The position numbers and the translations under genes are program-made. Shown piece after piece: positions 41,417 through 50,368 of a DNA stretch of 64,000 nucleotides; the first letter of the stretch is position 1; each line of letters opens with the position of its first letter. A model generated the notes under the pieces. It was not told the DNA's origin. It made no database searches and saw only the letters and a list, made by a program, of their open reading frames with translations. This stretch comes from Actinosynnema sp. ALI-1.44. Its GTDB lineage: Bacteria; Actinomycetota; Actinomycetes; Mycobacteriales; Pseudonocardiaceae. The stretch is taken from assembly GCF_001984155.1 (NCBI RefSeq), contig NZ_MTQO01000036.1, forward strand, positions 172,866 to 236,865. Reading direction: 5' to 3'.

Positions 41417-42642
41417 GACTGGCTCCTTTCGGTTGGCTTGCCCATCGCGGCCATCGCGACGATGCCGATGACCGGGATGACGCACAGCTGGATGACCCCG
41501 GCGGCCTGCCAGCCGAGGCCGGATTCGGTGGCCGCGAAGAAGTAGCCGGACACACTCGCCGGGATGTACATGGCCGCGACGAACAGACCCGTTGCCCTGC
41601 CGACCTTCGCGCTGGGCACCGACCGCTGGATGAGTGCGCTGGTGTTGGTGTAGACGACGCCGGTGAAAGCGATGCCCAGCACCAACGACAGCGCGATCTG
41701 CACGGCGTAGGCGTCGCCGAGCAGGAAGATCCCCGCTCCGCACCCGGCGATCGCGGCGAACCCGACGACGTTGACCCACCGCTGGTCGAACCGGTCGGCG
41801 AAGATGCCGCAGAAGACCGACGTGAGCGCGCCGAGCCCGAACATGCCCGCGACGACCGCGGTCTGGTCGGGGGCGTAGCCGTGCGCCTCGCGGAGATAGG
41901 TCGGGTACAACCCGAGGTAGCCGTAGATGGTGAAGCCCGCGGCGACAGTGGCGATCGTGCAGCAGACGACCCGCCGGTTGAAGAACCGGCCACCGCTGCC
42001 CGGCGTGGGGCGAGACTGCTCGTGGCGGCCGACTTCCGTCACCGACTGGGGCACGGCCACCATGAGGACGACCAGGATGACCACGCCGATCCCGCCGAAG
42101 ACGAACAGCGGGACACGCCAGTCGCCCGTCGAGGACAGCAGCGCCCCGCCCGCGAGTGGACCGCCGAACGCGCCCAGCCCGAACGCGGCGTTGATCGACC
42201 CGATCGCGACCGCACGGTTGCGGTGGAAGTACGCCCCGACAGCGGCGTACAGCGCCGCGTTCTGCGCTCCTTCGCCGACACCGGACAGGATCCGCCACGC
42301 GGTCAGGTCGACGAGCCCGGCCGCCGTCGCCTGCAGCGCGCAGGTGACGGAGAACAACAGCAGGCTGGCGGCGATGATCCTCTTGCGGCCGAACCGGTCG
42401 GCCAGATAGCCGGCCGGGACCCCGGCGAGGCCCATGCCGAGGGTGAAGATCGTCGACAGCGTCCCGGCCTGGTTCGCGGTGAGCAGGTAGGCCTGTTTGA
42501 TGTCGGGCAGCAGGATGGAGAACACCTGCCGGTCCATCGCGTTGACGAGGTAGGTCAGGTCGAGCACGAGCAGGATCAGCAGGGTCCGGGCGGTCCACGA
42601 CGACGTGCCTAACGGCGGTGTACGGCTGGTCAGAGTGGCCAT
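41413..42642 (-). CDS. MFS transporter
   Basis: This is a 409-aa permease with 12 predicted helices. The motif-A region is in the first cytoplasmic loop (AGYLADRFGRKRIIAASLL) with a second-half copy (FCGIFADRFDQRWVNVVGF). Helix 1 has an NAMDRQ sequence typical of anion/organic-acid MFS members (sugar phosphate/ACS-like). ATG 42642 follows GAGGAG. The gene lies 89 nt after pxpC and overlaps the CocE-like gene, so it probably imports the substrate of the locus. Confidence 0.92.
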   Translation of the reverse strand: MATLTSRTPPLGTSSWTARTLLILLVLDLTYLVNAMDRQVFSILLPDIKQAYLLTANQAGTLSTIFTLGMGLAGVPAGYLADRFGRKRIIAASLLLFSVTCALQATAAGLVDLTAWRILSGVGEGAQNAALYAAVGAYFHRNRAVAIGSINAAFGLGAFGGPLAGGALLSSTGDWRVPLFVFGGIGVVILVVLMVAVPQSVTEVGRHEQSRPTPGSGGRFFNRRVVCCTIATVAAGFTIYGYLGLYPTYLREAHGYAPDQTAVVAGMFGLGALTSVFCGIFADRFDQRWVNVVGFAAIAGCGAGIFLLGDAYAVQIALSLVLGIAFTGVVYTNTSALIQRSVPSAKVGRATGLFVAAMYIPASVSGYFFAATESGLGWQAAGVIQLCVIPVIGIVAMAAMGKPTERSQS

Positions 42643-42731
42643 GGCGGTGCTCCTCGGAGCATGGTGGGGGTGCGGGTCGGCTGGCTGGCGAACGGGAACG
42701 GTTCGCGCCGTCCCAACGGGACGGCCGGGGG

Positions 42732-43721
42732 TCAGTACAGGGAAAGCAGCCGCAGTCCGCGGCGCACGTGTTTCACTCGGTCGCGACGCTCTTGGCGCGC
42801 GGCGATCGCCTGGTCGAGCGACACCGGTACGAAGTGGACGGTGTCCGGGGCCTTGAGCTGTGCGAGCACGTCCAGGTCGGCGCTCACCACCGTGCCGATC
42901 GTGGCGTAGCCGCCTCCGGTCACGGCGTCGCGCAGCAGGCAGATGGCTTCCTCGCCGTTGGGCACCTGCACCGATCCCACCGGGTAGCCGAGGTCGACCA
43001 CGTTGCTGGGGTTGTCGCCCGCTCCGAACGGGGCTTCCCTGTCGACGAACCGGAGTGCGGGCCCGGTCAGCCTGCGGCCGGTGCGGTCGGATTCGGCGGA
43101 CACGGTGAACGTCGATGCGAAGAACTCGCGGACGCTGTCGTCGGTGAACCGGTGGCGGCACAGTCCTTCCACGAGCCGCAGGCGCTGGTGCCCGCCGAGC
43201 GCGGGACGCAGCCGGGGATCGACGGTGCTGCCCACGCCGGGCCGGAACACGTCGGTCTCGTCGCCGACCGGCAAGGTGTCGCCCGCTTCGAGCGGACGGC
43301 CTTCGTGCCCGCCGATCGCGGAACTCTGGTACGTGGACCGGCTGCCCAGGAACGGTTCGGTCGCGATCCCGCCGCGCACCGCCAGGTAGGCGTGGCAGCC
43401 GGTACGCAGGGTGCCGATCTGCAGCACCTGCCCGGCGGGCACTTCCACTGTCTGCCAGCACGACACGGGCACACCGTCGACGCGGACGTCGGCGTCGCCG
43501 CCGGTGACCGCCACAACCGTCGGTTCGGCGCAGTGCAGTGCCGGGCCGATCATGGCGATTTCCAGGGTCGCCGCGTTCTCGTGGTTGCCGACGAGCAGGT
43601 TGGCGCAGCGGTGGGAGTACTGGTCCAATGCGCCCGACGGGGGCAGACCGATGGCGTACTGCCCGTCACGGCCGAGGTCCTGGACGAGTGTGCGGGCGCC
43701 GGGCGTGAGGACGGTCAACAC
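42732..43721 (-). CDS. pxpC: 5-oxoprolinase subunit C-like (biotin-dependent carboxyltransferase family)
   Basis: This is a 329-aa protein of the KipA/YbgK family. It begins VLTPGARTLVQDLGRDGQYA and contains GLPPSGALDQYSHRCANLLVGN and VAVTGGDADV, all family signatures. With PxpA and PxpB it forms the ATP-dependent 5-oxoprolinase that opens 5-oxo-L-proline to glutamate. GTG 43721 and TTG 43718 are possible starts, both overlapping the pxpB stop. The related allophanate hydrolase C-domain is excluded by the PxpA/B neighbours. Confidence 0.9.
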   Translation of the reverse strand: MLTVLTPGARTLVQDLGRDGQYAIGLPPSGALDQYSHRCANLLVGNHENAATLEIAMIGPALHCAEPTVVAVTGGDADVRVDGVPVSCWQTVEVPAGQVLQIGTLRTGCHAYLAVRGGIATEPFLGSRSTYQSSAIGGHEGRPLEAGDTLPVGDETDVFRPGVGSTVDPRLRPALGGHQRLRLVEGLCRHRFTDDSVREFFASTFTVSAESDRTGRRLTGPALRFVDREAPFGAGDNPSNVVDLGYPVGSVQVPNGEEAICLLRDAVTGGGYATIGTVVSADLDVLAQLKAPDTVHFVPVSLDQAIAARQERRDRVKHVRRGLRLLSLY

Positions 43722-44608
43722 AATGCCGCCTCCAAGGTGCGCGGATAACCGGCCGGGTCGGTGAGGTATTCAGCGAGCACGAACCGGACCGGCGCGCGCC
43801 GATACCGGTACCGCCCTTCTCGCGAGTCCGTGCGCAGTTGTTGGTACTCCTCGCCCGCGACGGGCCGGAAGCGCAGCAGTGTCGAGATCGTGGCGAGCAC
43901 TTTCGACGTCTCGAACCCGGGGGTCTGCTGGGTGAGGTCGGCGACCGGGACCGGTGAGCGGCCCAGCAGTTGGTAACCGCCGACCCCCGCAGTCGGGTAG
44001 ACGACCGTGAACGCGCCGCCGTGCGCGACCGCCCTCGCCGGTGTCTCCGTCCTGGGCCGCAGGTACTTGGGCACCTGGATCTGCCGCTCACGCGGCACGA
44101 GCTGAACGCATTCCGTGTTGCCCGGCTTGAAGCACGGGAAGGTGACGATGAACGGCGCCGACGAGTGCGCGGCGACCAGATCGTCCACTGAGGACAACCC
44201 GTTGACCCGTGCGGTGTAGGCGATGTCGGTCTCGTCCGCCGACTGGTGCCTGTCCCGGAACTTCAGGCAGGTCCGCTCGGTCGCCGGATCCGCGTACCAC
44301 ACGGGGATCTCGACGATCTCCGTGTCCAGCTCCACCGAACCCGCTTCCCCGAACCGTTCGTGCAGTCGGGACAGCGTGCGCACGAGCGCACGAGGGTGCA
44401 ACACGTCCGGGTCGACGCGCACGAGATAACTCGCGTTGGCCGGAGCGACGTCGATGACGCCGGGCAGCTCCCGCCGGGCGAGGTCCCCGGTGATCGCCTG
44501 GATCCGCAGCGCCTGCGCGAGGTCCATGCCTTCACCGACTTCGACGAACACGAACTCGTCGCCGCCGAAGCTGGCCCGGGCACCGTCGGTGAACAGCTGG
44601 TAGCTCAT
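43715..44608 (-). CDS. pxpB: 5-oxoprolinase subunit B-like (KipI family)
   Basis: This is a 297-aa carboxyltransferase-domain subdomain 1 protein: FGGDEFVFVEVGEGMDLA, LARRELPGVIDVAPANASYLV, FPCFKPG and TAGVGGYQLLGRSP are characteristic. ATG 44608 overlaps the pxpA stop as ATGA, and its own stop overlaps pxpC, so all three subunits are translationally coupled. It is longer than the usual ~220 aa B subunit, with extra residues in the middle region (RERQIQVPKYLRP). Confidence 0.9.
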   Translation of the reverse strand: MSYQLFTDGARASFGGDEFVFVEVGEGMDLAQALRIQAITGDLARRELPGVIDVAPANASYLVRVDPDVLHPRALVRTLSRLHERFGEAGSVELDTEIVEIPVWYADPATERTCLKFRDRHQSADETDIAYTARVNGLSSVDDLVAAHSSAPFIVTFPCFKPGNTECVQLVPRERQIQVPKYLRPRTETPARAVAHGGAFTVVYPTAGVGGYQLLGRSPVPVADLTQQTPGFETSKVLATISTLLRFRPVAGEEYQQLRTDSREGRYRYRRAPVRFVLAEYLTDPAGYPRTLEAALC

Positions 44609-45381
44609 GGCGCCTGCTTGTGCGCACTGGAGTTGCAAGCACTGAGGACGAATCCGGCCGATTCGAGACGTCGGCGCACGGCCGCGGCGATCGCGACGGC
44701 GTTCGGCCTGTCCCCGTGCACGCACACCGACCGCACCGGCATCGGGATCACCGCCCCGTCGACCGTTCGGACGCTGCCGCGCGCCATGTCCAGCGCACGG
44801 TCGGCGACCGCTTCCGGGTCCTTGGCGCGCGGCACCGGCTCGACGATGTTGACGCCGTCCTGGTCGAATTCGAGGTCGGCCGCGTTCTCCGGGATGACCG
44901 GCAACCCTTCCGCGGTGACCGCGCGCATCGCCGCGGTGGGCGCGAACATGAGCGGTACTCCCGGGAGTACCGATTGGAGGGACCGCGCGACCGCCGTCGC
45001 CAGCTCGGGCGAACGGCAGATCCGGCCCATCAGCGCGCCGTGCGGCTTGACGTGCGTGAGCGTGACGTCCTCGGTCGCCGCGATCCCCGCGAGCGCCCCG
45101 ACCTGGTAGAGGATGTAGTCGACGACGTCGGCGTCGGTCGACGGCAGTGCCCGGCGGCCGAAGCCGAGCAGGTCCGGGTAGCCGGGGTGGGCACCGGCGG
45201 CGACACCGGCCGTCCGGGCGCGGATCAGAGCCGCTCGCATGGTCGCCGGGTCACCGGCGTGGTAGCCGCAGGCGATGTTGGCCGTCGTGATGTACCGGAA
45301 CAGGGCTTCGTCGTCGCCGAGCGTCCAGCGCCCGAAGCTCTCCCCCGCGTCCGCGTTCAGCTCGATCGTCGGTGCGGTCAT
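44605..45381 (-). CDS. pxpA: 5-oxoprolinase subunit A-like (LamB/YcsF family)
   Basis: This is a 258-aa protein with the family start IELNADAGESFGRW, ANIACGYHAGDPATM, GAHPGYPDLLGFGRR, VKPHGALMGRIC and the C-terminal SVCVHGDRPNAVAIAAA. These segments form the TIM-like barrel of PxpA. ATG 45381 is used, 3 nt after the PLP-enzyme stop. It works with PxpB and PxpC on 5-oxoproline or a related lactam. The locus contains a CocE-like hydrolase and an importer, so a broader lactam/peptide catabolic role is plausible. Confidence 0.93.
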   Translation of the reverse strand: MTAPTIELNADAGESFGRWTLGDDEALFRYITTANIACGYHAGDPATMRAALIRARTAGVAAGAHPGYPDLLGFGRRALPSTDADVVDYILYQVGALAGIAATEDVTLTHVKPHGALMGRICRSPELATAVARSLQSVLPGVPLMFAPTAAMRAVTAEGLPVIPENAADLEFDQDGVNIVEPVPRAKDPEAVADRALDMARGSVRTVDGAVIPMPVRSVCVHGDRPNAVAIAAAVRRRLESAGFVLSACNSSAHKQAP

Positions 45382-45384
45382 CAG

Positions 45385-46713
45385 TCACCTCCGGGTCACT
45401 CGGGCAGCGGCGTCGGCGAACCGCTCGAGCAGCAGTGCGGCGTCGGTTTCGGTGAACACCAGCGGCGGCCGGATCTTGAGGACGTTGCCGTGCGGCCCTG
45501 ACGCCGACACGAGCACGAAGTGGTCGCGCAGATCGTCCACAAGCGACTGGGCGAGTGCACCGTCCGGGTCGGTGCTGTCGGGGGCGGTGATCTCGATACC
45601 GAAGTACAGTCCGGCGCCGCGCACGTCCGCGATGCGGGGGTGGTCCGAGGCGATGTCGGTGAATCCCCGCAGCAGCTGTGCCCCGATCTCCCGGGCGTTG
45701 TCGATCAGGCCTTCGCGGACGATGGTGTCCAGGACCGCCGAAGCCGCGGCGATCGGGACGTTGCTGCCGCCGAAGGTGTTGAAGTAGCGCACCTTCTCGC
45801 CGAAGTTCCGGCCGACGTCGTGCCGCAGCACGGTCGCGGCCACCGGAATCCCGTTGCCCATCGGCTTGCCGAGCGTCACCAGGTCGGGCACGACATCGTG
45901 CCTGCTGAACCCCCACCACCCGGATCCGGTACGGCCGAACCCCGACTGCACCTCGTCGGCGACGTACACGCCGCCCGCCGCCCGCACCTCGTCGGCGAGC
46001 ACGCCGAGCAGTTCTGTCGGATAAGGCTGGATGCCGTCGGACGAGAAAAGGCTGTCCGCGACGAGTGCGCACACGCCGAACCCATGCCGCTCAAGATCGT
46101 CGATGACCGCCCGGATCTCGGCGCGCAGCACAGCCACCACCTCAGCGCCTTGCCGCAGCGGGTCCGGTCCGCTGATCGTGCGCACGTGGGGCCCCAGCGG
46201 CGAGGTGGGGCCGAGCGAGGGGGAGAACGCCGCCACATCGGCCGTCACCCCGTGGTACGCGTTGCTCGTCACGATGATCCCGGTGCCGTCGGTGTGCGCC
46301 CGTGCGATGCGCAGGGCGAGGTCGTTGGCCTCCGAGCCGCTGCACGTGTAGACGACCCGGTCGAGGTGCGCGGGGAACGTCGCCAGCAGGCGTTCGGAGA
46401 AGTCGAGCAGATCGGTCTGCAGGTAGCGGGTGTTCGTGGCGAGCTTGGCCATCTGCCGGGTCACGGCCTCGACGACAGCGGGGTGGCAGTGTCCGAGCGA
46501 GACGACGTTGTTGTAGGCGTCGAGGTACTCGTTGCCCTCGGAGTCGTAGAGGTGGACGCCATCGCCCCGGTCCACCTCGACGGGGTTGGTGTAGAACAGC
46601 TGGTATCCGGGCCCGAGCAGGTTCGCGCGCCGGGCAAGGATGTCCTGGATGTGCCGGGGTTGCTCGGCCAGCCGCTCGCCGGTGAAGCCGTTGACCATTT
46701 CCGGGCGGTTCAT
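45385..46713 (-). CDS. Class III PLP-dependent enzyme, phospho-lyase/aminotransferase type
   Basis: This is a 442-aa fold-type I enzyme. It has GVHLYDSEGNEYLDAYNNV, GHCHPAVVEAVTRQM, the phosphate-binding VYTCSGSEANDLALRIAR, VADEVQSGFGRTG, and the Schiff-base Lys in DLVTLGKPMGNGIP. The AYNNVVSLGHCHP style and the adjacent APH-type kinase gene recall ethanolamine-phosphate/phosphohydroxylysine phospho-lyases rather than omega-transaminases, but this cannot be proved from sequence. ATG 46713 overlaps the kinase stop (ATGA). The product feeds the 5-oxoprolinase genes only in transcript order; a chemical link is inference. Confidence 0.88.
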   Translation of the reverse strand: MNRPEMVNGFTGERLAEQPRHIQDILARRANLLGPGYQLFYTNPVEVDRGDGVHLYDSEGNEYLDAYNNVVSLGHCHPAVVEAVTRQMAKLATNTRYLQTDLLDFSERLLATFPAHLDRVVYTCSGSEANDLALRIARAHTDGTGIIVTSNAYHGVTADVAAFSPSLGPTSPLGPHVRTISGPDPLRQGAEVVAVLRAEIRAVIDDLERHGFGVCALVADSLFSSDGIQPYPTELLGVLADEVRAAGGVYVADEVQSGFGRTGSGWWGFSRHDVVPDLVTLGKPMGNGIPVAATVLRHDVGRNFGEKVRYFNTFGGSNVPIAAASAVLDTIVREGLIDNAREIGAQLLRGFTDIASDHPRIADVRGAGLYFGIEITAPDSTDPDGALAQSLVDDLRDHFVLVSASGPHGNVLKIRPPLVFTETDAALLLERFADAAARVTRR

Positions 46714-47720
46714 CGGCGCACCTCCAGTATCCGGTCGGCCGTGGTGTCGAGTCCGGTGCGAGCCGCATGGGCGGTCGCCCAGTCGCGGGACGCGTGTGAG
46801 AGCACGTACGCCGCGCGCGCGGGATCCCGCTGGGCACGCCACGACGCGATGAGGGCCCGCTGAACCAACCGCGCGGTGCACAACAACGGAAGCAGCGCGA
46901 GTTCTTCGTCCGGGACCGGCCTGACCCGGACATAACCACGCAGCCACGCCAGCGGGGCCGCCCACAGGTCCTCGGCGTCCGCCCGCAGGAGGTTGGACAG
47001 CGCGATGGCCAGGTCGAACACCACCGCCGTGCGCACCACGTCGCCGAAGTCGAGAATCCCGGTCAGCGTCCCGCTCGTGTCGACGAGGAGGTTGTGCGGG
47101 CTGAAGTCGTTGTGCACCAACTAGGTGTCCAGGTCATCCGGCCGGACGCGCAGCGCGAACTCCTGGAGCACGTCGTGCGCGAGCACGAAATCAGCGCCTT
47201 TCACCGTGTCCAGCAGCGGGAACAGCGCGCCGACGTGCCGCAGATCCCAGATCAGGGTCCGGTCCTGGTGCTCGCCCCGGAAACCGGCCAACGCGTGCGT
47301 CAGCTGCGCGTGGACACCGCCGAAGGAGGCGTTCCCGGACGGCGGCTCCCCCGGCAGGTATGACAGTACTCGGAGCAGTCTTTTCGGTGCCGGTGCGGCG
47401 ATCTCGTGCATGTCGGCACCGTCCACACCAGAGCGGACCACGGGCACCGGCAAGTCGGGGGCGGTGCGCGCGAGGTGGCGCAGCACTTGCGTCTGCAGGA
47501 TGAGGTCCTCACGCGCTTCGCCCTCGCCGCTCACTTTGACCAGGTGACGCGTGTCCACGGCGTGCAGGACGAAGGTCTCGTCCTTCTCCGACGCGACGCG
47601 TTCGAGCCTGCCGGACAAGCCGTACACGTCCCGCAGCGCGGCGAGCACCAGCGCTTCGTCGAGGTGCTTGGTGACGGCGTCGAGGCCGCTGAGGGTCACG
47701 AGTTCGCGGAACCCGGGCAT
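46710..47720 (-). pseudogene. APH-type small-molecule kinase interrupted by in-frame TAG
   Basis: The frame from ATG 47720 (MPGFRELVTLSGLDA) runs 199 codons to TAG at 47121-47123 and then continues in the same frame. It resumes with LVHNDFSPHNLLVD (HxDxxxxN, catalytic Asp205), ILDFGD (metal-binding) and an ATGA overlap with the PLP gene. Relatives read Q-(V/I)-HNDFSPHN here, so one CAG-to-TAG change explains the break. The N-lobe shows a kinase-like LVKVSGEGEAREDL segment. Without suppression the product lacks its catalytic loop. TTG 47120 or GTG 47117 could restart the C-terminal half, but no ribosome site is seen. The enzyme probably phosphorylated the substrate of the neighbouring phospho-lyase. 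Confidence 0.8.
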
Positions 47721-47731
47721 GGTCGGATTCC

Positions 47732-48490
47732 TCACGAAGCGACCCAGCCGCCGTCGATCAGCAGGCTGGAACCGTGGATGTAGGAGGCGGCGGGGGAAGC
47801 CAGGAAGGCGACCGCCGGTGCGATGTCGTGGACCTCGCCGACACGACCCGCGGGAGTGGAGTCCAGCATCTGGCGCTCGTAGTCGGCGTCCTCGAACAGG
47901 TGCGCGTTCATGCTCGTGCGCACGTTGCCCGGCGCGACCGCGTTGACCCGGATGCCCCGGGGAGCGAACTCGGCGGTCAGCGACTTGACCAGCAGTTCCA
48001 CCGCTCCCTTGGTCGCACAGTAGGCGCTGGAGTTCGGGAACCCGACGTGCCCGCAGATGGAGGACACGAAGATGACGCTGCTGCCGTCGCCGAGGTGCTC
48101 GGCCGCCGCCCTCGTCAGCCGGAACGGCGCTCGGACGTTGGTCGCCCACTGGTCGTCCAACTGCTCGTCGGTGGTGTCGGTGAACGGCGTCGGCTGGAAG
48201 ATCCCGGCGGCGTGCACGAGCACGTCGATGCCACCGAAACGCGCGAGCGTGCGGTCCACGACCTCCGCGGGACCGAAGCCGCTGGTGAGGTCGGCGGCGA
48301 TCGGCTCGGCCACCGCGCCTGCCGCCGTCAACTGCCCTGCGACGGCCGCGAGGCGTTGCGCGTCCCGCCCCACCAGGGCGATCTTGGCCCCCATGGAGCC
48401 GAGTTCGCGGGCGATCTGCGCCCCGATGCCCGAACTCGCCCCGGTGACGATGGCAACCCGATCGCGGAGCGGTTGAGAACTGTCGGCCAT
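47732..48490 (-). CDS. Short-chain dehydrogenase/reductase
   Basis: This is a 252-aa classical SDR. The nucleotide motif is VTGASSGIGAQIA, the NNAG-equivalent is VHAAG, the catalytic residues are Ser in VSSICG, Tyr and Lys in SAYCATKGA, and the C-terminus has IDGGW. ATG 48490 follows GAGGGAG; GTG 48508 is not favoured. It is the first gene of the catabolic operon, 11 nt before the kinase gene. It could oxidise the aldehyde or alcohol product of the pathway. Confidence 0.92.
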   Translation of the reverse strand: MADSSQPLRDRVAIVTGASSGIGAQIARELGSMGAKIALVGRDAQRLAAVAGQLTAAGAVAEPIAADLTSGFGPAEVVDRTLARFGGIDVLVHAAGIFQPTPFTDTTDEQLDDQWATNVRAPFRLTRAAAEHLGDGSSVIFVSSICGHVGFPNSSAYCATKGAVELLVKSLTAEFAPRGIRVNAVAPGNVRTSMNAHLFEDADYERQMLDSTPAGRVGEVHDIAPAVAFLASPAASYIHGSSLLIDGGWVAS

Positions 48491-48507
48491 GAGGACTCCC
48501 TCGTCCA

Positions 48508-48566
48508 CTCTTAACGTTAGAGAACTTGCGTTAACGAAGAGTGTGCGAGACGGACGCCTCTAATGC
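48508..48566. promoter_or_regulatory. AT-rich operator region of the catabolic locus
   Basis: The 98-nt gap between the TetR and SDR genes contains CTCTTAACGTTAGAG (48508-48522), a second GTTAACG at ~48530, and CTCTAATGCAAGAG (from 48558). All are AT-rich imperfect dyads with shared CTCT/AGAG ends. A TetR binding region controlling the SDR-led operon is likely from the upstream tetR gene, but the exact site is unproved. Confidence 0.45.
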
Positions 48567-48588
48567 AAGAGTTCCTGCAATAAGAATG

Positions 48589-49161
48589 TCAGGCCAGGTT
48601 CAACGCCCGGTCGACCAGCGCGTCCAGGTCGGTGTCGGGCGGCTCGTAGCCGAAGATCGCGCGCAGGTAGATGGGCGCGAGCACGACGTCGAAGATGTGC
48701 GCGACCGTCACGGGCTCGCCGCCAGCCGCCGCGAACCTGTCCAGCGCCTGCTGCATCTGAGCGGTGCGTTGTTGCAGGTAACGGGCGGCGTCGGCGGCGA
48801 GTGAGTCGCTCTGGTCGCCGCCGAGCGGGGACGTGGCCGCTGCGAGCGCGCGGAACAACGCGAACCCCTCGCGTGTCTTCACCTGCCCGGCGACCGCGTG
48901 CGCCCAGTCGAGCAGGTCACGACGCAGGTCGCCGCTGTCGGGGAACGGCGCCTCGTCGTTGAGTTGCGTGACGGCGACGTCGAGCACCAGCGACTCGATC
49001 CTCCCCCAGCGCCGGTAGATCGTCACCTCGTGCACACCGGACCGCTCGGACACTTCACGCACCGATGGTTGGTCACGCCCTTCGGCGAACAACTCGCGCA
49101 CCGCCGTGTGCACCGCTGCGCGCGTACGGGCCGTCCGGCCGCCAGGACGAGTGTCTGCCAT
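48589..49161 (-). CDS. TetR-family regulator
   Basis: This is a 190-aa protein: HTH in the first 60 residues (RAAVHTAVRELFAEGRDQPS, SGVHEVTIYRRWGRIESLV) and a TetR_C domain of the C_33/AcrR type. It lies upstream of the SDR-led operon on the same strand, with dyad sequences between, so it is the likely regulator. Its Arg/Thr/Ala-rich N-terminus is normal. ATG 49161 is used. Confidence 0.92.
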   Translation of the reverse strand: MADTRPGGRTARTRAAVHTAVRELFAEGRDQPSVREVSERSGVHEVTIYRRWGRIESLVLDVAVTQLNDEAPFPDSGDLRRDLLDWAHAVAGQVKTREGFALFRALAAATSPLGGDQSDSLAADAARYLQQRTAQMQQALDRFAAAGGEPVTVAHIFDVVLAPIYLRAIFGYEPPDTDLDALVDRALNLA

Positions 49162-49282
49162 GAATTCAGGCTAGCGTGGCGCCCCGATCACTGTGGCACC
49201 AAGGCGCGAGCAGGCCCCGCGTCGCCACGAGCTTACTGACCACAAAGGACAGAGGCGTCCCCGGCGGCCCGATGGGGAGGCG

Positions 49283-50368
49283 ATGTCGGCCTTTCGGGCG
49301 GTCCTTGACGCGTTTCTTCGATCACGGCCGCCTGCTTCGATGGCGGACATGAGGTACGACCGCGGCGATGAGCGCGTTCCGGCAGGGGAATCGACCGGCC
49401 CCGCCGTGCCGAAGGCCGTGGCCGCGATCACGCACATCCAGCGGCTGGCCGGCAACGCCGCGGTCGGCCGTGCCCTGCGACCGGACCCGAGCCAGGTGGC
49501 CCAGTTGCAGGGTGACGACAACAACTTCGGCCAACGGGTCGCGATCTCCCCCGACCTGCTCGAGATGCTGAGCGAGACCTCGGCGCCCCCGGCCGACCGG
49601 GATCTGGTCCCCGCCGTGTCGGACGCGACGTTCGAGCAGTACGACGGGCACGCCTTCGTCCAAGGGCACGGCGACCGCGACGCGGTCGACCCGAACGACG
49701 TCAGGCAAGGTCAACTCGGCGACTGCTACCTCTGCGCGGCGATGATCGCAGTGGCCAGGGCGCATCCGGAGCGGATCCGGTCGCTCATCGCGAGACAATC
49801 GAACGGTACCTACAACGTGACGCTGCACCTGAAGGCAGGTGTCTGGTCCAGGGAAGGCGGTGCCCAGGTCGTGAACGTCGTGCCGACCTTCCCCACGACG
49901 GGCGACGCCCCGGCCTACGTCCAGCAGGGAGACCAGGCCGCCGACGGCCCGGAACTGTGGGCGATGCTGATCGAGAAGGCATACGCCCAGGTGAAGGGTG
50001 GTTACGTGAGCATCGCGGACGGCAACTCCGGCGAGGCCGCGGCCATGCTCACCGGCGGGAGGTCGACCGAGTACAGGGTCGCGTCGACGACGCCGGACCG
50101 AATCGCCGCGATCATCGACGAGGCCCTGACCAACCGGTGGCCGGTGACCTGCAACTCGGCAGGCAGCGCGAAGAACGAGAGCGCGGAGAAGTCGGAAGAC
50201 CGCGAGGACTACCACATCGTCGCCCACCATTCGTACGCGCCGAGGTCCGTCGACGTGAGCGCGGGCACCGTGGAGTTGCAGAACCCGTGGGGCCGTGGGG
50301 ACATCACGCTGCTGATCAGCGGACCGTTCAAACGGTACTTCTCATCGGTGGACGTGGTGCGGCCATGA
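49283..50368 (+). CDS. Calpain-like (C2) cysteine protease
   Basis: This is a 361-aa protein from ATG 49283. The catalytic triad of calpains is visible: VRQGQLGDCYLCAA (Cys148), HHSYAP (His316), and VELQNPWG (Asn334). Residues ~50-75 carry ITHIQRLAGNAAVGRAL, resembling the LQRxAGNxAV motif near the N-terminus of proteins linked to actinobacterial extracellular contractile injection systems. It lacks a signal peptide. The start is uncertain: GGGGAGG precedes 49283 closely, and ATGs at 49340 and 49349 are in frame. It is coupled by an ATGA overlap to a small gene, suggesting an inhibitor or immunity partner. Confidence 0.88.
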   Translation: MSAFRAVLDAFLRSRPPASMADMRYDRGDERVPAGESTGPAVPKAVAAITHIQRLAGNAAVGRALRPDPSQVAQLQGDDNNFGQRVAISPDLLEMLSETSAPPADRDLVPAVSDATFEQYDGHAFVQGHGDRDAVDPNDVRQGQLGDCYLCAAMIAVARAHPERIRSLIARQSNGTYNVTLHLKAGVWSREGGAQVVNVVPTFPTTGDAPAYVQQGDQAADGPELWAMLIEKAYAQVKGGYVSIADGNSGEAAAMLTGGRSTEYRVASTTPDRIAAIIDEALTNRWPVTCNSAGSAKNESAEKSEDREDYHIVAHHSYAPRSVDVSAGTVELQNPWGRGDITLLISGPFKRYFSSVDVVRP

